From NCBI GenBank assembly GCA_905250885.1, contig CAJNOQ010001616.1, positions 1,984-29,919 of the forward strand: a stretch of 27,936 bases of DNA, read 5' to 3'. This DNA comes from Didymodactylos carnosus (taxonomy: Eukaryota > Rotifera > Eurotatoria > Philodinida > Philodinidae). The translations under genes and the position numbers were made by a program. Positions 19,465 to 27,936 of this stretch are shown here, one piece after another. Every line of letters starts with the position of its first letter. Position 1 is the stretch's first letter. The notes under the pieces are model-generated. The model did no database searches, was not told the origin of the DNA, and saw only the letters and a program-made list of their open reading frames with translations.

Positions 19465-19671
19465 ACTGAGACATGAAGCAAACAAAAACGGAAAAATTCT
19501 GCTAGATTTGATCAATCAAATAACTTTTGGTCTCTTTTATTATGACGTCTTATTTCACATTTATGTTTTTCAAATGTCAGTGTGTATTTCTCGTCTACCT
19601 CCATAAGTTTCCACATTTGGATTTTCGGATAGTACGCGTTATAAATCCTGCTTAGTCACAAGTACCAAAAA

Positions 19672-20899
19672 GGACGGGAGACGGTAAGAGGCAAAATCGG
19701 TTCCCACTCAAGCCAGTCCTACGTTAACTCATCTGATGCAGCTTTTGTCCATAATCAATGCTATCATATTTTTAAACCTTAAAAATCCTTTTCAGCGCCC
19801 CTGGACACATTTTAGCAACAACAACTCTTCTCCCGTTAAACCACCTTTACTCAATGCATTTGCATTATTCAACCCCTTCCACCCAGACCAAATATCCACT
19901 ACTACGCACCATTCGACAGACAATTTTACGGGCTACAAAATAATATAGAAGATAGGCTTAAGAAAATGTAACTGGGTACTCTAAGTTCCGAAATACCCCG
20001 TAGTTTCCCAGCATGTCGTTCATGTTTATAATATCCGTTGACTTTCCCGTGAATTACTCCACTTTATATGTCATTCGATGGAGAATTTCACAAGCTTCAA
20101 AATGACCTATGGATACATCTTTCAAAAATATGCCCACATTGGTCAATAGTTGAAGTACTTGGCCGATATAATTTTCACCTATCTTAGTGCTTTGAACATT
20201 CTGTTAGTGGTTTTTCTGCCATAACGAAAAGTATGTATTGCTCGAAAACATACCATTGGATAGCCCTTGAAATTCTCTACAAAGTGAGCTGGTCACAATA
20301 TCCAGCAAGGTGGAGCCAGTCATTAAAGATATGGAAAAGAAGCTTTTGGGTGTTATGTAAGCAGTACAGTGTGTCATAATCACAAGAACTCCCTTGTTTT
20401 TGACTTTCTAGTAAAAGTTAGAACCAATCTGAATAATGTTTTAAATCGGCCGAAGATTTTTCTATCAGATGAGGTGCATATTGCCCTTTCATGAGAAAAG
20501 TTGATAATAGAGCTTCTGGAAAACCAAGTCCTTAGATTTTGATCCGAAAATTTTGCAAATCATATGACCTGATAGAGCGAAGAATTCTGAACAAAATAAG
20601 ATGTCTGCCAGCACTCTGTAGTCCTCTTTCACGTAACTGCACTGTAACTGTTTTCGAGCAATACATACTTTTCGTTATGGCAGAAAAACCACTAACAGAG
20701 TGTTCAAAGCACTAAGATAGGTGAAAATTATATCGGCCAAGTACTTCAACTACTGACCAATGTGGGCATATTTTTGAAAGATGTATCCATAGGTTATTTT
20801 GAAGCTTGTGAAATTCTCCATCGAATGACATATAAAGTGGAGTAATTCACGGGACTGGTTTGAGTGGGGGCCGATTTCGCATCTTATCGTCTCCCGTCC
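19672..20899. mobile_element. Foldback element with GGACGGGAGAC termini, interrupted in its left arm
   Basis: The outer ends GGACGGGAGACGGTAAGA (19672) and GGACGGGAGACGATAAGA (right end, read inward from 20899) match, and pairing continues to the CCAGTCC near 19719. The inner arms 20048-20255 and 20653-20850 are near-perfect inverted copies. The right arm is continuous across the point where the left arm is split by about 325 bases. The core (20256-20652) has no coding frame. No clear target duplication was found. It lies in intron 1. Confidence 0.75.
19720..20044. mobile_element. Insertion of about 325 bp within the left arm of the foldback
   Basis: Comparison of the two arms shows the right arm reads straight through CAGTCCCGTGAATT, whereas the left arm has CAGTCC, then 325 bases, then TCCCGTGAATT. 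A 3-bp TCC flanks both sides and may be a target duplication. No terminal inverted repeats were found in the inserted piece. The alternative, a deletion of this piece from the right arm, is less likely because the right-arm junction is seamless. The open frame 19736-19948 lies inside it and has no known domain. Confidence 0.6.
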
Positions 20900-21116
20900 T
20901 TTCTCTGCAATAAAATACTTTAACAGAACCCTATTTGATCTTCTTCAACTGCTCTTCATTCTCGAATAATATCGATCATGATGTTAGCAGAGGGAAAATA
21001 ATTTTGTGACTATAAGAATGGAATGTTTTTTGCTTCAGTATCGTCAGTCGTTGGATTTCGTTAGTTGATATCGAACATCTCTCTAATCGATAGACTTAAC
21101 TTCTGGCTCATCTTAC

Positions 21117-21425
21117 CCATGTTGACGCTACGGCCATAGGGATCCCACCAAACAATTTAGGTACACAAATCAGTTGTCCCTTCGATTGTAATCTGATTCT
21201 TGAATGATCATCTTTTGTTAGCTGTTCAGCATTGTCACATGGTATTCGTGCAGGAAATTCATTGTAATAGAATATTTTATTGGGTTCCTCACATCGAATG
21301 TACGTTTCAACGTTTGTTATCACAAATTCAATCACCATTTTCTGACCATTATTATCATTTTCACATGAGCAATAATGTTTACAAGTTATAATCAAAATAA
21401 AGCAAAAGAAGAAAAGATGAATCAT
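21117..21425 (-). CDS. First coding exon (1 of 3) of putative type I membrane protein: signal peptide and Cys-containing ectodomain
   Basis: Starts at ATG 21425-21423 (the frame is open upstream but with no earlier ATG). Encodes 103 codons: a hydrophobic signal peptide (LFFFCFILIITC, residues 4-15), then a secreted-type segment with cysteines at 45, 63 and 87. It ends at the donor ACATGG|GTAAGA (21117/21116), exactly phase 0. Exons at 16607-17041 and 14102-14401 also join in phase 0, giving an in-frame 347-residue protein with a signal peptide, a Cys-containing ectodomain, one transmembrane helix and a cytosolic tail. That topology fits a cell-surface receptor or adhesion-type protein. I do not recognise the family. 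Further exons could be hidden in the 4.1-kb intron. The plus-strand frame 21200-21391 is its shadow. Confidence 0.62.
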
Positions 21426-21949
21426 ATTTTTTGATGGTATAAAGCAATTTTCATCTAAATTCAAGACTGTGTTTCCTCAGTTACTTAAACGAACTCTTGC
21501 ACCAGTCAAAAGATAATATTTCTAAAGTATAAAATATGTCAGCATCCACTTACAACCGAGAATTGAAATTTAATACAGCCTACAGATAGCACTCACCAGG
21601 GAATGGAATATATCGAATAATATTCAGAAGTATACTAGTAGTCAAAATCGATTCGATTACTTTTCTATACGTGCCGATCAAAACCATGTCATTTACGAAA
21701 GTTTCAGCAGCTCTAATGAACAACTAACGATTTGGGAAGCCATTATATTGTGAGCGTATCACAGGGCTAGTGTATAGTAAACTTAAAAAATTCAATAACT
21801 CGGGTATGGAATGAGTTATAAAGGTGGAACTTTGTATGAATATCACAGATATATAGAAGAACCGTAGAAAGAAATTTGAGCTTTTAACTACTTTTTTGTC
21901 GGGAGATATGAATTTTTCTACTTTGGCCATTTTTCGCTGGAAAAAACAG

Positions 21950-22090
21950 AAAAATGCCTATAACTTTTGAAGGAAAAGCCATTGGCCCCGAACCTTTTTA
22001 GCCTTTTACAATCTCGATATCCTCTATCGATCGCTGTATGAATGAATGAAATCGGAGGTATACATCTCCATAGGTTTCCTCGTTAGTGAC
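21950..22090. repeat. Diverged solo arm of the CGAGGGAACC foldback family
   Basis: This stretch matches the right arm of the neighbouring 22150-22751 element in the same orientation: shared CTTTTTAG-CTTTTTAC, TCGAT...CTCTAT, GTATGAATGAA.GAAATCGGAG and a terminal (G)TTTCCTCG followed by TTA. No matching left arm was found, so it is a truncated older copy, just upstream of exon 1 of the minus-strand gene. Confidence 0.5.
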
Positions 22091-22149
22091 CTATCTATAC
22101 CATCATTATCAGGTAGATGTATCATGTACAGAATAATGTATTCAACTGA

Positions 22150-22751
22150 CGAGGGAACCGCCCCAGGTGCCCAACTCCGATTTCCTTCATTCATACCTCG
22201 TTTTATAGAGCACATCGAATGGTAAAAAGCCTAAAAGGATTTTAGCCCATGGCTCTTGAAGTCTCGATTTTCTGCAAAACCAGTTTTTGAGAAATTCTAA
22301 AAAATAATCCAAACCTTTCATAATGAGGCATAATTATAGCCCGCACATTTCTGATTAAAATGAGACGTCTCCCACCTCTACACGACCTTTCTTTACAAAG
22401 TTGCAGAATTTACAAGGAAAGCCCTAAAGGTTCATTGTCAGCTCAAAGCTGTAGAAATAAGAAGAAATTAATTTAGGGCTTTTCTTGTAAATTCTATAAC
22501 TTTGCAAAGAAAGGTCATGTAGAGCTGGAAGACGTCTCATTTTAATCAGAAATGTGCGGGCTATAATTATGCCTCATTATGAAAGGTTTGGATTATTTTT
22601 TAGAATTTCTCAAAAACTGGTTTTGCAGAAAATCGAGACTTCAAGAGCCATGGGCTAAAATCCTTTTAGGCTTTTTACCAGTTCGATGTGCTCTATAAAA
22701 CGAGGTATGAATGAAGGAAATCGGAGTTGGGCACCTGGGGCGGTTCCCTCG
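22150..22751. mobile_element. Foldback MITE, CGAGGGAACC family (TGA target duplication)
   Basis: A nearly perfect palindrome of 602 bases: the left arm 22150-22440 and right arm 22460-22751 are inverted copies with very few differences. The termini are CGAGGGAACCGCCCCAGGTG on both ends, flanked by TGA at 22147-22149 and TGA at 22752-22754. Together with the element at 14842-15419 (TTA duplication) it defines a family with shared termini and a 3-bp T-N-A target, PIF/Harbinger-like. No transposase. It sits upstream of exon 1 of the membrane-protein gene. Confidence 0.85.
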
Positions 22752-22754
22752 TGA

Positions 22755-24600
22755 GAACAAAGGTATAGTTTTATATAGTATAGTCAAAAATTGATAGTCC
22801 CGGTTTCCTACAATGTGCCGAAGCAAGAAACGGAAAACATGATTGAAGTTTTGATTTTGCAGTTAGGTAAAGAAGCGCAATCGTTTCTGATCAAAACAAA
22901 ACAAACCCGATCGAAAAATCTTTTGTTTTGATGGAGTTATAGCACTTTTACTGAAAGCGCCATCGTAAGCAAATTTTAAAAATTAATTGAAAAATGCGTG
23001 ACAACCGACAGAAAAATTATTATTTCTCCACGGGTTTTGACGTGAAAAAATTTGAAGTGTAGCTAAACGATAGAGCGAAGTCAGGACTACATAATGGCAG
23101 ATTCAGGTTCTCTCACTTTCAAACTGTTAACACAAGAAATCATTTTTGAATTGGAAAGTTTTCATTTTTTCTGTCTTTCGTATAATTTGCGTAGTTTTCT
23201 TGGTTGAAGTTCTGAAATTAAAGTTTAAGTATGGTTTTGTAGAGTATTTCGAGGCGCATCTTTTAAAAGGAAACACTAACCTTAGGGTCCTAAAGAAATA
23301 CGAGAAAAATAGAAAATACTGAGAGGGTCATTTATTCTGCCGCACTCGTTAGTAAAAAATGTGGACTCATTTTTATTACTTAATTAATCCGAAAAAACGA
23401 CAAGAAATAGCCAAGCTGAATATGAATAATGGATTGCCAGTGAGTACTATGCATAATAATTGTATCACTTTTCCTTGTGTTCTTGCTGTGTGTGAGATGA
23501 ACGAGTTTGTTTACGGGCGAAACTTTCGGCGCGCACTGAATAATTACAAGATTTTAAGAGTTGATGCATGAGCCTGTGTTGCTATAACCGAGAATATTTG
23601 TAGACTAGATCGGATAGTTAAAGGAGCTTTTGACACAGTTATTGAAATTATGATGCATTCGAGCGCAAAAGTAGTCGAGAAAATAAGAGTTAAATTTGAT
23701 AATAATAATAAAAGTTTTGATTGAAGACTTTGACATGTATGGTTCTATAGAATAGACACCGTTGCACATTGTGCTATGTTTAGTTTTTAGTTTTCAAACT
23801 GCTTGATTCCTTTAAATTCTACCTTTTAATCTTGTGTATAGTTTTTTAAAAGAACAGCTAGACCCATTCGATTTGAAATGAAATTAACATTGTATATTAC
23901 TGGGCCTAGTCTGTTGTGCTACACAGAGTAGTTGGGTTTTGGATCCTCTTTTAGCGGAACAGTGTTACGCTAACGAGTTCGTAAGTCTGAATTCATGTTC
24001 ACTCAATCTCTAGAGCTAAAAACGCTTAAGAAGCGAATCTGCTTACTTGCTTGTTTTGGGTAATTCTTTTGAAAACGTACCACGTTTACATCGACTTTCT
24101 CCGAATCGTTACATATTAAAGGGACTACTTCAACTAAAACAACTCAAACTTCTGCTGATGAATATCATGTTTAAAAAATTTTAAATAGCGGCGGGGCACC
24201 CTTTCGTACCAACAAACGAAAATTTCTAAAAGATTATGGAGAGTTTCGAAAATTTTTTTTACGTGTTTACGTAAGTTATTTTTGTTTCTACTTGAGTAAA
24301 AAGAGCCAAAATTTGGTCACTTGTGCTTCATTTCTTATTTATTTTTATGTCCAACTAGTCCTTCGTTGGAAAAAATAGATTTTCTACACTTTAAGCACTC
24401 TCACAATTAAGCTTCTCTAGCGAAAGTCCGTGGGTTCATGCAAGATCTTAGAGGCAGGAATGTCCAAAGATTTTGTCATTTCTTATGCAAGGAACAATCT
24501 TTTATCTTCTTGCTCAAGAAATGTATTATTTTACTACAGAAGAAAAATGTAAATCTAAGTATATAAAGAAAAAAATATATTGCAGTGCTCGTGTAAAATG
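22755..24600. other. Intergenic stretch, no gene seen
   Basis: No exon is convincingly supported. The 70-residue frame at 23359-23571 and the 67-residue frame at 24473-24676 lack recognisable domains, and the latter runs into the tandem repeat. No inverted repeat comparable to those elsewhere was found. Confidence 0.45.
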
Positions 24601-24603
24601 TCT

Positions 24604-24694
24604 TCGAGCGACAAGCACGATTCGTCTGTTTCTCTCGAGCCACGAGTGCGATTCGTCTGTTTCGCTCGAGCGATGAGCGTTCGATTCGTCCCTT
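24604..24694. repeat. Tandem repeat, three units of about 31 bp
   Basis: Units at 24604-24631, 24632-24662 and 24663-24694 share CTCGAGCGA.GAG.GCGATTCGTC. The last unit ends in GATTCGTCCCTT, the word that recurs at 25190-25290. Confidence 0.75.
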
Positions 24695-25189
24695 ACTTGA
24701 ATCTAACTGATTAATAATATGTGCTTTATTGAATTTATATATGAACGATTGTTAATGACAGGACTTTTACGATAAAGCTTTCTTTAAAACGATTAAGAGC
24801 CAATAATTTGATTAGAATATTCTTTTTTAAAACATATAACTAACATTAGGCTCATAGTGCCGCCGGAGATAAGAATCAATTTAGTTAATTAAATTAAATT
24901 AAAAAAGAATAAAGCTTTCTGTTTTATCATTAACTGCAGGTAAATCCAGACTATTATTTATTACACAAAGAATTAGATCAAATTACCAATATGACATCAT
25001 TAACAAATGGTTATCGATGGAAGTTTGTTGAGTCAAATAAAATCAAGTTCAAGTTCAAAAGTCATAATAAGCGAACGTAACATCAGTTATCATCAATTTC
25101 TTGTTATAATAAATCCTACTAAATTACTTAAACACATCTTGAATTTGAAATATTATGATTAAAATATACAGTTATTTAATCGGTTTAGC

Positions 25190-25292
25190 GTCGATTCGTC
25201 CCTAATTGATTTCTCAATTCGTCATGAATTTTTATTATCAATTCGTCCCTTCTTATTTCATCCCTTGAAACGTTTTTCTTCATTCGTCCCTC
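25190..25292. repeat. ATTCGTCCCT motif cluster
   Basis: ATTCGTCCCT or ATTCGTC occurs at about 25195, 25217, 25240 and 25281, continuing the word from the tandem repeat at 24604-24694. It is the reverse complement of the GACGAATTGA words at 124-345. It lies just outside the left terminal repeat of the composite element at 25347. Confidence 0.5.
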
Positions 25293-25597
25293 ACATGCAC
25301 GTATAGGCTAAATAATTCGGCTTTTAAATTTATTTAATAAACTTTGTAAAAAAGAACAACACTAATAATTAACAATATATAAACAGCTACAATTTAGAGC
25401 CATTTGGGATACCTAAAAGCAGAAGCTCGCTAATCTATATAAACTTACGGATATTCACAAAAATTCTCCAAAAATGTTACATTTCACTCTCACTGAACGC
25501 GGGGTAGCCAGTTTTAACTTATAAAGTTTATCAATATACTAAACAACGAGCTAGCGCATAAAACGCGGAAGGAATGGCGTTGTCGTGATCGAAGTTG

Positions 25598-25652
25598 CAC
25601 AAGTTCAGAATCATTATGTTTTCAAGACAAATTAATTATTCTTGAGGAAACA
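25598..25652. repeat. 55-bp direct repeat, copy 1
   Basis: Identical to 27068-27122 at 54 of 55 bases (difference at the eleventh base). The two copies bracket the insert that contains the Penelope-like fragment. The upstream reading VQNHYVFKTN resembles the start of a FLYWCH-type finger. The repeat could be an unusually long target duplication or a segmental duplication made during insertion. Confidence 0.85.
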
Positions 25653-25887
25653 AAAAAATTCGTTCCATTTTGTGTGTATCAGCCTTTTCTCTTTCTGCCA
25701 TTTAAGTGAGAAAAAGAAAAAAGAAAGATGTCTACATATCGATAGAAAAGAATAAATTTCTCTATGCGTGGAATGTAGTCCAAGTCCACGTTCCACGCAT
25801 TCAGTTATTTTTGATGGCTTCCCTTAGTTCGTATACTTTTACGTTTAAAAAATCGAGGCTTGCATTTCGGAACAGGAATACCGACGA

Positions 25888-26519
25888 TGTCGACCTACAG
25901 GATCTCGTCCAGCTAGACTATACGGGTTACCAGAAATCCATAATGAGGGTACTCTCTTCAGACCTATTTTGTCAGCAACAAACACATATAACTACGAACT
26001 GGCTAAATTTCTAGCAGATAGACTGTCGTTTTTAAATAATAATAAATTCACCGGTAAGGACTCTTTCCACTTTGTCGATGAGATTTCAAAACTAACACCG
26101 GGTATGTTATATTATAAAATGGTATCATTTGATGTCGGTAACTTATTTACAAAAGTTCCACTACAATACACTATCAATCTCATATTAGATAAATTATATC
26201 CTTTAAATAATAATTGTAAAATAAAATGTTCAAAAAGGTGTTCGAACATCAATAGCCATCAAGACAGAAAGGATTTTGAATTGCTTTTACAAATAGCAAC
26301 TTCAGATACACATTTTTTCTTTGATGGACAACTTTATCACCAAACGAAGCCATGGATTCCCCTCTGGCACCCATTCTTGCGAATATATTCATGTGTCATC
26401 TTGAGGAGTCTTTATACTCTAAACTGAATTCATCCAAAAATCATCATATTGCTCTAATTCAACTTGATTCGAACGAAAAGTATAATGTTGGACACGATAA
26501 ATCAGCAAAGATAAATTAA
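25888..26519 (+). pseudogene. Penelope-like retroelement reverse transcriptase fragment, frameshifted
   Basis: From 25888 the frame contains RPARLYGLPEIHNEG, then RPILSATNTYNYELAKFLA, then MVSFDVGNLFTKVPL (the first catalytic Asp block, at about 26128), all typical of Penelope-like element reverse transcriptases. At about 26348 the frame shifts by one base and continues as AMDSPLAPILANIFMCHLEE to a stop at 26517-26519. The sequence ends before the YxDD catalytic box, and no GIY-YIG endonuclease is present, so it is truncated at the 3' side and inactive. The protein matches neither viral nor LTR-retrotransposon arrangements. It lies between the 55-bp direct repeats. Confidence 0.82.
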
Positions 26520-26613
26520 ATTATCATTTTGTACGTTATATCTCAATTCACGCACTCTCCAAAAAAGGCAGACTTCTAAAAACTTAAAAGGGTTTTAGAA
26601 AGTTGATCGAAAA

Positions 26614-26668
26614 CAGGGGTGGTGCAACCATGGGAGCCGTGGGTGCTTTGGCAAGCACAGGATTTATA
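26614..26668. repeat. CAGRGGYGG-type terminal-like repeat, copy 1
   Basis: CAGGGGTGGTGCAACCATGG, then a self-pairing GTGGGTGCTTTGGCAAGCAC. It is related in direct orientation to 26865-26916. The CAGRGGYGG start resembles termini of some hAT elements. Only this end is visible, so it may be a solo terminus. Confidence 0.45.
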
Positions 26669-26864
26669 AACGTCGAGTGTGCGGAGACAAGCAGTTCCCA
26701 CAGGAACATCAGGATCCGGTTAATTAGTACGCGATTCAAAGAAAGAAGAAAAAGCTGATGTTATTTGGACTGATCTGAACGTGATGAGAAGTCGTTTTCT
26801 GACTATGTAGAAACAAAAGGGATTTACTATAATTAGGATTTTCGTTTGCATTGAAACTCATAGT

Positions 26865-27067
26865 CAGAGGCGGCGGAATCATCGTGGCCGTGGGTGCCTT
26901 GGCACTCACTGATTTTAAGAATTTTCTAACAGAAACATATTTTTTCTTTCCGTTCTTCTTCGTGAGCACCATAGTTTTAGAATCGCCTCATTTAGGAATG
27001 ATTCTAAAACTATGGTGCTCACGAAGAAGAACGGAAAGAAAAAATAAGTTTCTGTTAGAAAATTCTT
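26865..27067. mobile_element. Truncated foldback element with a 68-bp near-perfect hairpin
   Basis: 26865-26916 begins CAGAGGCGGCGGAATCATCG and contains GTGGGTGCCTTGGCACTCAC, matching copy 1 at 26614. It leads into a hairpin whose arms 26917-26984 and 27000-27067 match at 67 of 68 positions around a 15-base loop. The right copy of the CAGAGGCGG terminus is missing; the right arm runs directly into the 55-bp direct repeat. The opposing frames 26736-26972 and 26851-27105 are by-products of the palindrome. Confidence 0.75.
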
Positions 27068-27122
27068 CACAAGTTCAAAATCATTATGTTTTCAAGACAA
27101 ATTAATTATTCTTGAGGAAACA
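27068..27122. repeat. 55-bp direct repeat, copy 2
   Basis: Second copy of 25598-25652 (54 of 55 bases). It abuts the hairpin on the left and is followed immediately by GHTYTPN coding sequence of the FLYWCH-like remnant, so it belongs to the interrupted host element. Confidence 0.85.
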
Positions 27123-27397
27123 GGTCATACATACACGCCGAATAGAAATACAGTTATTACTGCTGATGTTATTGGTTGAAGTAAGAATCAAGCACGAGAA
27201 GAAACAATTTCAGTCCCAAAATTTCTTCAGAAGAATTCATGCCAGTCTTTATCGTCGTCGTGCACAAAATTATCCAAAATTACCAACAACTCTTGAAGAA
27301 ATTAATTTAATTGAAACATGGAGGTTCATAGAGGTTAGATAAGAATGGTGGCGAAATTTTATTAGTTCATGAAAGATGCTTCTGGACATGGTGATTT
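27068..27397 (+). pseudogene. FLYWCH/MULE-type transposase-like fragment, broken
   Basis: Several frames must be combined: one gives KLIILEETGHTYTPN from 27099 (the end of a FLYWCH-type finger, with H.Y.P in the usual H.H.P position) and later NQAREETISVPK. Another gives SLYRRRAQNYPKLPTTLEEI at about 27249-27308. A third gives GGEILLVHE near 27340. This order and wording match the N-terminal region of FLYWCH-containing MULE-like proteins common in invertebrates, recalled from general knowledge of the family. Frameshifts and stops show it is dead, and the catalytic core is absent. The identification is moderate. Confidence 0.45.
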
Positions 27398-27659
27398 TGT
27401 AGCTGTTTATATATTATTAATTATTAGTGTTGTTCTTTTTTAGTATCCGGAGTCTTAAAACATTTACAAAAGCATTAGAACACGATTTTAAATACAAACC
27501 AAGGCTTGTATATATTACCACGCTTCGGCTCAAATCAGATGACAAGAATATACGATAGGATTAAAGGATTACATATATTTCTATATGCGCGTGTTATTAT
27601 GTTGATTTTTATTGTGTGTTCATTCATGTGTGATAAGCTTATCCAAACGAGGGATTAGT

Positions 27660-27936
27660 CAGGCTTATCCTACGTATTTTGTAAAACTTTTCATTTTTGA
27701 GTCAGACACAGTGTATGCTAGAGTGGAATGTTCTCTACAAAATAAGATCACCCTTACCGCTATATGCATACCCTTTCGTTTGAGTGATGCGGCCAAGGCG
27801 TTCACACATGAATTCGCAGATGGCACTTTCCCGAGCCAGTTGTACTTCGGTGCAATTAACCGATACTTCGAGCATTGTGTAAACATACCAAATCTGCGAA
27901 GTGTATTGAGAAGCGAATTACATTCAGAAACTGTTG
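27660..27936 (+). CDS. Partial open frame at the right edge, strand uncertain (hypothetical)
   Basis: Reading from 27660 or 27670 (after possible acceptors GGGATTAG|T or AGTCAG|G) gives about 90 codons without a stop, including RLSDAAKAFTHEFADGTF, running off the window. There is no Met near the start, so it would be an internal exon. The opposite strand is also open from the window edge to a stop at 27665, with a consensus-like donor (GCG|GTAAGG at 27758/27757). Only one of the two can be real, if either is. No family is recognised; the composition looks more coding-like than the surrounding repeats. Confidence 0.28.

Larger units (their letters stand above)
25347..27442. mobile_element. Composite DNA element with 46-bp terminal inverted repeats
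   Basis: The left end (25347-25392) and right end (27397-27442) are inverted copies of about 46 bases with one or two differences, starting TAAAAAAGAACAACACTAAT. Inside are FLYWCH-like coding remnants next to both ends. These are separated by an insert carrying a Penelope-like reverse transcriptase relic and a long hairpin. The layout suggests a MULE-like DNA transposon that was itself invaded. No 8- to 10-bp target duplication is seen outside the terminal repeats, so the class is inferred from the remnant protein only. Confidence 0.6.

Noticed and set aside
23359..23571. 70-residue open frame beginning with ATG
   Set aside because: No recognisable motif, poly(A) signal, convincing splice context or conserved feature; the length is within chance for this base composition.
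26736..27105. Opposing open frames of 78 and 84 residues
   Set aside because: They are by-products of the 68-bp hairpin and its flanks and mirror each other through the palindrome.
25337..27451. Target-site duplication outside the 46-bp terminal repeats
   Set aside because: The flanks (AAACTTTG on the left, GTATCCGG on the right) do not match, so a MULE-type 8- to 10-bp duplication cannot be claimed.
1..27936. CRISPR arrays, bacterial operons or ribosome-binding sites
   Set aside because: No regularly spaced repeat-spacer structure is present, and the gene structure and transposons are eukaryotic.

Overview
This is eukaryotic, most likely invertebrate animal, nuclear DNA. It is AT-rich, has GT-AG introns, AATAAA poly(A) signals just after stop codons, and a dense load of eukaryotic transposon relics (hAT, PIF/Harbinger-like, Helitron, Penelope-like and FLYWCH/MULE-type). 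Rotifers or related small aquatic or parasitic invertebrates would fit, but the species cannot be fixed from sequence alone. Gene density is low: two genes are well supported and two more are weak candidates.

Layout. 1-3900: transposon debris, including a foldback element related to hAT (about 358-1435), a hairpin, a short TIR element and simple repeats. 3958-6084 (minus): the outstanding gene, one uninterrupted 708-residue reading frame that fuses an NAD(P)-binding ornithine-cyclodeaminase/mu-crystallin-type domain to a complete PLP-dependent threonine-dehydratase/serine-racemase-type domain. 6800-9490: three inverted-repeat elements, the first a hAT-type MITE with a perfect 8-bp target duplication, plus one weak candidate exon. 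About 10455-11706: a non-autonomous Helitron. 11700-14060: no gene seen; dispersed repeats only. 14102-21425 (minus): a three-exon gene for a putative 347-residue type I membrane protein, with both introns in phase 0; those two introns (2.2 and 4.1 kb) hold five transposon-derived elements, four of them long foldbacks. 21950-22754: a foldback MITE and a diverged single arm of its family. 22755-25340: no gene supported; tandem and motif arrays. 25347-27442: a composite with 46-bp terminal inverted repeats, FLYWCH-like remnants, a 55-bp duplication, a broken Penelope-like reverse transcriptase and a 68-bp near-perfect hairpin. 27660-27936: a reading frame running off the right edge, strand uncertain.

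Functional reading. The fusion enzyme pairs a PLP beta-eliminating domain with an imine/ketimine-reductase-type domain. The same two families occur as separate bacterial proteins that act in sequence: BhcB (beta-hydroxyaspartate dehydratase) and BhcD (iminosuccinate reductase) in the beta-hydroxyaspartate cycle, and EutB and EutC in hydroxyectoine breakdown. The fusion may therefore dehydrate a beta-hydroxy amino acid to an imine and reduce that imine in one polypeptide. This is inference; the domains and motifs are seen directly. Its lack of introns, beside a gene with very long introns, makes acquisition by horizontal transfer or retrocopying worth testing.
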